Of a stretch of 30,116 bases of DNA, positions 25,728 through 30,116 are shown piece after piece. This stretch comes from JBLHHI01 sp047614125 (lineage in GTDB: Bacteria; Bacteroidota; Bacteroidia; NS11-12g; UBA9320). How positions within the stretch are numbered: position 1 is the stretch's first letter; each line of letters starts with the position of its first letter. Location of the stretch: contig JBLHHI010000030.1 in the NCBI GenBank assembly GCA_047614125.1, positions 1-30,116 on the forward strand, written 5' to 3'. The notes beneath the pieces are model-generated. The model saw nothing but the letters and a program-made list of their open reading frames with translations, had not been told where the DNA came from and did no database searches. The position numbers and the translations under genes are program-made.

Positions 25728-27427
25728 ATTGCCTCATTATCAATGTAGTCCCAAATCTTACCTGTCCACAGCTTTTCTTCAACATCCCCCGCTAACATAG
25801 GAAAGGCCTTTAGCTCTACTCTTCTTTTTTGAGCAGCTATGGTGTTGTTTCGAAGGTTGGAAACCTTACCAATGAGCATCGAGTTCAGGTCTTTACTAAA
25901 GGCCACAATAAAGTAATCATCGCTTCCCAGACGATACCCGTTGTTGAGCAGGGCTTCTGTAGTTCGCATGGCCGTATTTGTATTTCGAGGAACGAGGTAA
26001 ATCTTGTTGCTAAAATACGCTTGATCCTGTGCTTCGAACTCAATTTTAACCCACCCACTGTTCGATGAAACGAAGGGGGGAATCATGCGATCGCAATTAA
26101 AGGTACCCATTGATGAAATATTGAAACGGCGTTGCAACTGGGCTGTAATCGCAGTATCGCGGGCAAAGTTCACATTCAACTCTTTTTTCCATTGCATTTC
26201 TTTCGACTTATGAAAAGTTTTGCGCTTGTCAATATCGGTGGCCAACTCTTGAAATTCTATTTTGGATTGTTGGATGAGCTCCTCGTTGTGCGTTCGCTCC
26301 AACTCGTACGTTTCGAAGGCATGCAAGGAGGAGGCATACAAGTGCTCGGGCACCACAGGGTAAGCGTAAAGTTGTATGGCCAATCCACCCTTTGGGGTAA
26401 GCTCAATGCTGTAACACTGAGCATTGGCAGTATCTCGTTGAAGATTTAAGTCTTCCCAAACCACATTAAAGTACGAAGGATGAAAGGTGGATCTACTTTC
26501 GTCAATTTCAAAAATAGTAGAATCGAAAACCTTAAGTTCAGGAAACTCCTCGCGTTTGTAATCGAAGGTAAATGATTGTTTTTCAACGTCTTGCAATCTG
26601 GGCTCCAACATTTCAAAGGCATTCAAGGTCTCCATTTTTTTTGATGCTTTCTGAAGTTCCTCAGCGGCCTTTGTCTTGCGGCTTTCAAGAACTCTTATCT
26701 CCTCAAAAAAGGCATTTTTTTGTTTTTGATAGCGCTCGGGCAGCACAACATGGCTGTTTGGTGTAATTACTTGATCTTTGCCAATGTTTACCCAGCCCGT
26801 TTGATGATACTCATATAAATCGAAGTCGGTATCGGCAGTGTTGCTGACTAGACTTATGGTGATTTCTTTCCCCGCGTTCAGATCAATTTCAGAACCTTCT
26901 TTCCAGGCGCGCACTTCGATCATTCCGGCCGATTCTAATTGATATTTCTTCCCATCGCTTAAGGTTTCCATGTGCAAGCCAGCGAGCGCAAAATCCAATT
27001 GATCTCTAAATTCTCGACACTTAATTTCTATCTCAACTTCGTCTAAACCAAAGCTGTGCGCCGGTATTTTTAGGGTGCTACCACTTGCCAAGGTAATAAA
27101 TGTGTCTCGGCCGTTGTGAATGAAAATAGAAGTAAATGGAAGTTGGTCTAAGGCTTCAACCTTGCTTGAATCTGAAACTAAAATTTTAGTCGACAAGCGC
27201 GCTTCTTGTGCCGCATTCGTATTGTTTGATCTGTTATAAAACCACGCCGCAACCAGCAGCACTGCCGCGGTTCCCGCAATTAAAACCCCCTTGGTAATTG
27301 CACTCATCCCACTGGAATTGGACAATCCAGGATGAGCCGCTTGAGCGCGTTTAAGGATGGTTTCGAAATCAACCTTGTTTTTGATTGATCCTGGGTTTGG
27401 ATGCTTCTTATCTTGAATAAATTTCAT
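25724..27427 (-). CDS. Single-pass membrane protein, candidate anti-sigma/regulatory partner of the ECF sigma factor
   Basis: The 567-residue protein has a cytoplasmic N-terminus of about 46 residues (with FETILKRAQAAHPG), one membrane helix at about 47-64 (GVLIAGTAAVLLVAAWFY), and a large extracytoplasmic part. Residues about 100-195 form a domain with GSTLKIPAHSFG, VEIEIKCREF and ESAGMIEVRA, similar in layout to one in the lipoprotein at 28788. A charged coiled-coil-like stretch (235-285, KNAFFEEIRVLESRKTKAAEE) follows, then a long region without recognised motifs. It starts 10 bp after the sigma factor stop. Position and topology are those of an anti-sigma factor, but no known anti-sigma domain is seen, so this is inference. 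Confidence 0.8.
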   Translation of the reverse strand: MKFIQDKKHPNPGSIKNKVDFETILKRAQAAHPGLSNSSGMSAITKGVLIAGTAAVLLVAAWFYNRSNNTNAAQEARLSTKILVSDSSKVEALDQLPFTSIFIHNGRDTFITLASGSTLKIPAHSFGLDEVEIEIKCREFRDQLDFALAGLHMETLSDGKKYQLESAGMIEVRAWKEGSEIDLNAGKEITISLVSNTADTDFDLYEYHQTGWVNIGKDQVITPNSHVVLPERYQKQKNAFFEEIRVLESRKTKAAEELQKASKKMETLNAFEMLEPRLQDVEKQSFTFDYKREEFPELKVFDSTIFEIDESRSTFHPSYFNVVWEDLNLQRDTANAQCYSIELTPKGGLAIQLYAYPVVPEHLYASSLHAFETYELERTHNEELIQQSKIEFQELATDIDKRKTFHKSKEMQWKKELNVNFARDTAITAQLQRRFNISSMGTFNCDRMIPPFVSSNSGWVKIEFEAQDQAYFSNKIYLVPRNTNTAMRTTEALLNNGYRLGSDDYFIVAFSKDLNSMLIGKVSNLRNNTIAAQKRRVELKAFPMLAGDVEEKLWTGKIWDYIDNEAI

Positions 27428-27437
27428 TTGAATACTC

Positions 27438-28013
27438 TTAATTGTGTACGAGCTTTTTTAACGATTTTATGGCTCGATGTAAACGTACCTTGGTTGCAGA
27501 AGTACTTAAATCCAACACCTGTGCTATTTCTTCGTGCGACTTGTTTTCGAAGTACTTCAATTCAATTATGTTAAAGTCTTGTGGCCTCAATTGGCTTAGG
27601 TTTTGGATGATTTGATCGCTTTTAAAACTACTTACGTCTTCGCCCAGTTCCACCGACAAGTTTTCCAACTCTTCCAGTTCAACCCGCACAATTCGTTGGT
27701 TTTTCTGTCGTCTAAACTGATTCATTACTTCGTTGTATCCAATCCGAAACAACCAAGCCCCAAAAGGCAGACCTCGATTTTGGTATTGATGCAACTTGGT
27801 TAATACCTTTACAAATATTTCGGACGTAACATCGTGCGCAACATCCTCATTTTCAACCCGCTGAAACACAAATGAAAACATAGACGGATAGTATTTTTTG
27901 TACAAAGGCGCAAAATATTGTGGATCCACTTTTGCTCGTTCGATGGTTATGCGTTCCAATTCAAGGTCTGAATTGGCCGAAACTTTGACAGGTGGTTTGG
28001 ACTTTACATTCAT
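27438..28013 (-). CDS. ECF-type RNA polymerase sigma factor (sigma-70 family)
   Basis: The 191-residue protein has sigma region 2 (FAPLYKKYYPSMFSFVFQRV, EDVAHDVTSEIFVKVLTKLHQY, PFGAWLFRIGYNEVMNQFRRQ) and region 4 (LRPQDFNIIELKYFENKSHEEIAQVLDLSTSATKVRLHRAIKSLKK). It lacks regions 1 and 3, as ECF factors do. Region 2.4 and region 4.2 would read the target promoter. The start overlaps the stop of the TonB-domain gene as ATGA, so translation is coupled. The membrane protein follows after 10 bp and probably controls its activity. Confidence 0.95.
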   Translation of the reverse strand: MNVKSKPPVKVSANSDLELERITIERAKVDPQYFAPLYKKYYPSMFSFVFQRVENEDVAHDVTSEIFVKVLTKLHQYQNRGLPFGAWLFRIGYNEVMNQFRRQKNQRIVRVELEELENLSVELGEDVSSFKSDQIIQNLSQLRPQDFNIIELKYFENKSHEEIAQVLDLSTSATKVRLHRAIKSLKKLVHN

Positions 28014-28534
28014 TCGGTTGGTTCACTTATTTTCTCTTCCCAAAAGGCGTTTAACTCATCCAAAAAAAAGGGCACGCCAACTACAATGGTTTGCCGCGTA
28101 GCAACACCGCTGTATTGCGCCGGCATCCACTTTGTTAAGGAAATTAATCTTCGCGCCTCAGCTTCGCATCCATTTCCAAGCGAATCTACCAAAAACACCG
28201 ATTCAACGTTTCCATACCGGTTAATACCAATCTTGCATTGAACGTAACCTGAAGTTCCGTTTTTGATTGCCGGCATCGGAAAGACCATGTTTTCATAAAA
28301 GAAGGCCTTTAGTGAATCATTGCCACCCGGATATCTCGGTCGCCAGTCGTTTTTTGGATTGCGCAGCACTTCATCCGTTTCATTTAATACAATCGGTAAT
28401 GTGTCGTACGATATTGCCTTACGCAGCTTAATAGTGCCCGTAGTTTGAGCATGGAGGTTGGTACCAATGCTTGCCATCAAAACGATGCCAATGAATGCGC
28501 TGTATGCAAAAATGCGGAAACGATTTGCTTTCAT
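28010..28534 (-). CDS. Exported protein with TonB C-terminal-like domain
   Basis: Residues 1-29 are a signal peptide (FRIFAYSAFIGIVLMASIGTNLHA, cleavage before Gln30). Residues about 70-160 form a TonB C-terminal domain of the kind seen in Bacteroidota energy-transducer paralogues: YPGGNDSLKAFFYENMVFP, GYVQCKIGINRYGNVESVFLVDSLG, EAEARRLISLTKWMPAQYSG and QTIVVGVPF. It lacks the Pro-rich linker and membrane anchor of TonB itself, so it is a soluble periplasmic protein rather than a canonical energy transducer. It is first in the operon with the sigma factor and membrane protein. A direct link to sensing is inferred from position. Confidence 0.88.
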   Translation of the reverse strand: MKANRFRIFAYSAFIGIVLMASIGTNLHAQTTGTIKLRKAISYDTLPIVLNETDEVLRNPKNDWRPRYPGGNDSLKAFFYENMVFPMPAIKNGTSGYVQCKIGINRYGNVESVFLVDSLGNGCEAEARRLISLTKWMPAQYSGVATRQTIVVGVPFFLDELNAFWEEKISEPTE

Positions 28535-28787
28535 TGTTCTAATAACGGTGTTTCAACTAAAGGTTACATCTAATCAAAGAAATTTTAACGATTCACGTCA
28601 AATTATATCCTTAGAGCTGCCAAGGTAAATGAGAATGTGAGTAGAGCGTGCAACCAATTTCAATGGATGGACGTCTGCTTGATAACAAATTATTTAATTA
28701 TCAGCTCCAACGTTTTTGAATTTGGGTTCGTACTAACTACATCGGCGCTAAATAATGCCAAGGTTTTCACTAAAATAAAATAGCAAA

Positions 28788-29759
28788 ATGAAAAGATTGA
28801 AAGTAAAATCACTCGTAGGCCTCATCGGGCTACTTATTTTTGGAATGGGTTGCGGAGACAACATTGTTCCGGACAATTCTAATCCAAATGGAACAACCAC
28901 AAAGGCTAAGTTGAATGCACTTCAGGCCAAGCTCGCTCCGCAAACACAAAGGTTCTCAATTGATGCTACCAAGTATCAGTACTTTACTACCCAATATGGA
29001 ACACAATTTAGCTTTGCTCCCAATCTTTTTGTAGATGGAAGTGGAAGTGCCGTGAGTGGTTCTGTTGATATTGAGATTCTTGAATTAAAAACGGTTTCAG
29101 ACATGTTCTTGAGTGGTGTAACAACCGTTTCGGGCAATTCTCTTTTATCGAGCGGCGGTATGTTTAAAATAGAAGCCAGTCAAAATGGTACACCGTTGCA
29201 GTTAAAAAGCAATGGATCGTTTGATGTAATGATTGCGAATGAAGGCCTTTTCGACCCATCAATGCAACTCTTTGTTGGTCAGGAAACTGGCGACGAAGAA
29301 AATGTTGTGGTTTGGGTAGAAGCCGATCAAAAACAAGGATGGGTTATGGGCGATTCAACCCAAGGTGGCGGCAGAGATACTGCACGATACTACTTGAACG
29401 TAAAATTCTTAAGCTGGTGCAATCTGGATAAATATTACAGTGGCGGTATTGACCTCACAACCATTGATGTTACGTTGCCGGACGACTATACGAATGTGAA
29501 CGCTAATGTTTTTCTTTTCATTGAAAATGACAATGCTTCGGTACGATTGTTTGGAGATAAAACCAAAGAAACTTTTAATACCGGTAGTTACAAAATACCC
29601 GTTGGATTTAACATTAAAATTGTTGCCGTAGGACAATTGGATGGAAAGCTCTACTACAAAATAGTGCCAACTACCGTGGTTGTAGACCACGAAGAAATCA
29701 TATCCACTATGGATGAAATAACCGAAGCCGATTTAGAAACGGTTCTTCAAAATCTTTAG
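28788..29759 (+). CDS. Lipoprotein sharing a domain with the sigma-operon membrane protein
   Basis: The 323-residue protein starts with RLKVKSLVGLIGLLIFGMGC, a lipoprotein signal with Cys22 (position -3 is Gly, a little unusual). Residues about 65-145 hold YGTQFSFAPNLFVDGSG, VSGSVDIEILELKTVSDMFLSG, SLLSSGGMFKIEASQNGTPL. This pattern (polar strand with PxxxF, then V-E-I, then GGM-x-x-I-x-A) recurs in many Bacteroidota surface proteins and resembles residues 100-195 of the protein at 25724. The C-terminal half has beta-rich segments and no recognised motif. Function is unknown. It is divergent from the sigma operon across 253 bp and has its own terminator, so it may be a target or partner of that sigma factor (inference). 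Confidence 0.8.
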   Translation: MKRLKVKSLVGLIGLLIFGMGCGDNIVPDNSNPNGTTTKAKLNALQAKLAPQTQRFSIDATKYQYFTTQYGTQFSFAPNLFVDGSGSAVSGSVDIEILELKTVSDMFLSGVTTVSGNSLLSSGGMFKIEASQNGTPLQLKSNGSFDVMIANEGLFDPSMQLFVGQETGDEENVVVWVEADQKQGWVMGDSTQGGGRDTARYYLNVKFLSWCNLDKYYSGGIDLTTIDVTLPDDYTNVNANVFLFIENDNASVRLFGDKTKETFNTGSYKIPVGFNIKIVAVGQLDGKLYYKIVPTTVVVDHEEIISTMDEITEADLETVLQNL

Positions 29760-29793
29760 AAGGGCAAATCAGCAAAACGATCAAGGAAATGTG

Positions 29794-29825
29794 AACACCT
29801 CAATGCAAGTTGGGGTGTTTTTTTT
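29794..29825 (+). terminator. Rho-independent terminator after the lipoprotein gene
   Basis: AACACCTCAA (29794-29803) pairs with TTGGGGTGTT (29810-29819) over 10 bp with one G-T pair, a 6-base loop, and then a T-run to 29825. It is a strong terminator 35 bp after the stop. Confidence 0.9.
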
Positions 29826-29853
29826 GGCCTTTAGTTAAGAGCAGCGTTCTTTT

Positions 29854-30116
29854 AACCTGAGTTCGATTCATATTTTGAATTCAGAACGCTTGTGAACAGT
29901 GAGTTTCGAGTAAAAATTGCGAAGACAGGGCGGGTCCTTTCGAGTAATTTTTACGATGAAAATCGCTTTTCACAAGTGTAAAGCGGACTTTTGTATATAA
30001 AACCCTATTAGCTTCGTTGAAATCAGTCGGTTTATAAACATAAACCTTCCTGTTTTCGCCTTACTTCTTGGGTTCTATACAAATCTGAATTTGAAAAGAT
30101 TAATCGAACTCAGGTT
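29854..30116. mobile_element. MITE-like 263-bp element with terminal inverted repeats
   Basis: The left end (29854) and the right end (30116, the last base of the window) are inverted copies: the first 15 bases, AACCTGAGTTCGATT, are identical and about 33 bases match with two substitutions and a one-base shift. The interior has no open frame. It contains a long hairpin at 29889-29976 and a smaller one at 30029-30046 (GGTTTAT/ATAAACC). This is the form of a non-autonomous transposable element, but no transposase or target-site duplication can be seen and the right flank is missing. It could also be an end fragment of an insertion sequence. Confidence 0.65.
29889..29976. repeat. Long concentric hairpin inside the MITE-like element
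   Basis: The arms pair around one centre: CTTGTGAA (29889-29896) with TTCACAAG (29969-29976), AGTGAGTTTC with GAAAATCGCT (one T-G pair, one mismatch), GTAAAAATT (29910-29918) with AATTTTTAC (29946-29954), and CGAA/TTCG plus GAC/GTC near the tip. The stem is about 30 pairs long with small internal loops. Confidence 0.75.

Noticed and set aside
29854..29889. GTTCGATTC in the terminal repeat resembles a tRNA T-loop (possible tRNA or tRNA-derived att site).
   Set aside because: No acceptor, D or anticodon arms can be folded around it at any of the three copies; the likeness is limited to nine bases.
29854..30116. Integron attC site.
   Set aside because: The element is longer than usual attC sites, lacks RYYYAAC and GTTRRRY core sites in the right places, and no integrase or cassette array is present.

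Overview
The window looks like a piece of a Bacteroidota chromosome, most likely Flavobacteriales-like. The grounds are: intact promoters of the Bacteroidota type (TTG, 19 bases, then TAnnTTTG; clearest upstream of rpmH), start codons with no visible Shine-Dalgarno sequence, a giant secreted protein built of PKD/Ig-like domains of the kind exported by type IX secretion, an rpmH-rnpA-yidD cluster, and several lineage-typical families (an RRM protein with a glycine-rich tail, a TonB-C-terminal-domain protein beside an ECF sigma factor). No tRNA, rRNA or CRISPR array was seen. The left end lies inside an 888-bp tandem repeat and the right end falls exactly on the last base of an inverted repeat, so the window may be a whole draft contig cut at repeats (inference).

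Layout. 1-9380 (minus): the N-terminal 3,126 codons of a giant repetitive surface protein whose 3' end is outside the window. 9648-14026 (minus): S41 protease, TauE/SafE permease, metF and rsgA, closely packed. 14383-15147 (minus): rpmH, rnpA, yidD. 15350-16622 (plus): a small zinc-binding protein overlapping an MscS-type channel gene. 16617-19039 (minus): glycosyltransferase, methyltransferase and an FMN-binding split-barrel protein; a SASA/SGNH esterase lipoprotein is divergent at 19186-19998. 20067-22520 (minus): an RRM RNA-binding protein and aspS.

22770-24577 (minus) is a decaying accessory stretch. It holds an SDH_sah/SppA-like protease gene split by a one-base frameshift, a small unknown gene, and a pentapeptide-repeat gene with an internal stop and a frameshift at a 36-bp dispersed repeat. 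24726-25727 (plus) is an HTH-type regulator. 25724-28534 (minus) is a three-gene operon: TonB-domain protein, ECF sigma factor, and a single-pass membrane protein that may act as anti-sigma factor. 28788-29759 (plus) is a lipoprotein that appears to share a domain with that membrane protein. After a strong terminator, 29854-30116 is a 263-bp MITE-like element with terminal inverted repeats and a long internal hairpin; its left terminal repeat is the same 36-bp sequence found in the broken pentapeptide gene.

The most informative observations are the MITE-like element and its copy in the pseudogene, the two-level repeat architecture of the giant protein, the split protease, and the sigma-factor locus with its shared extracytoplasmic domain.
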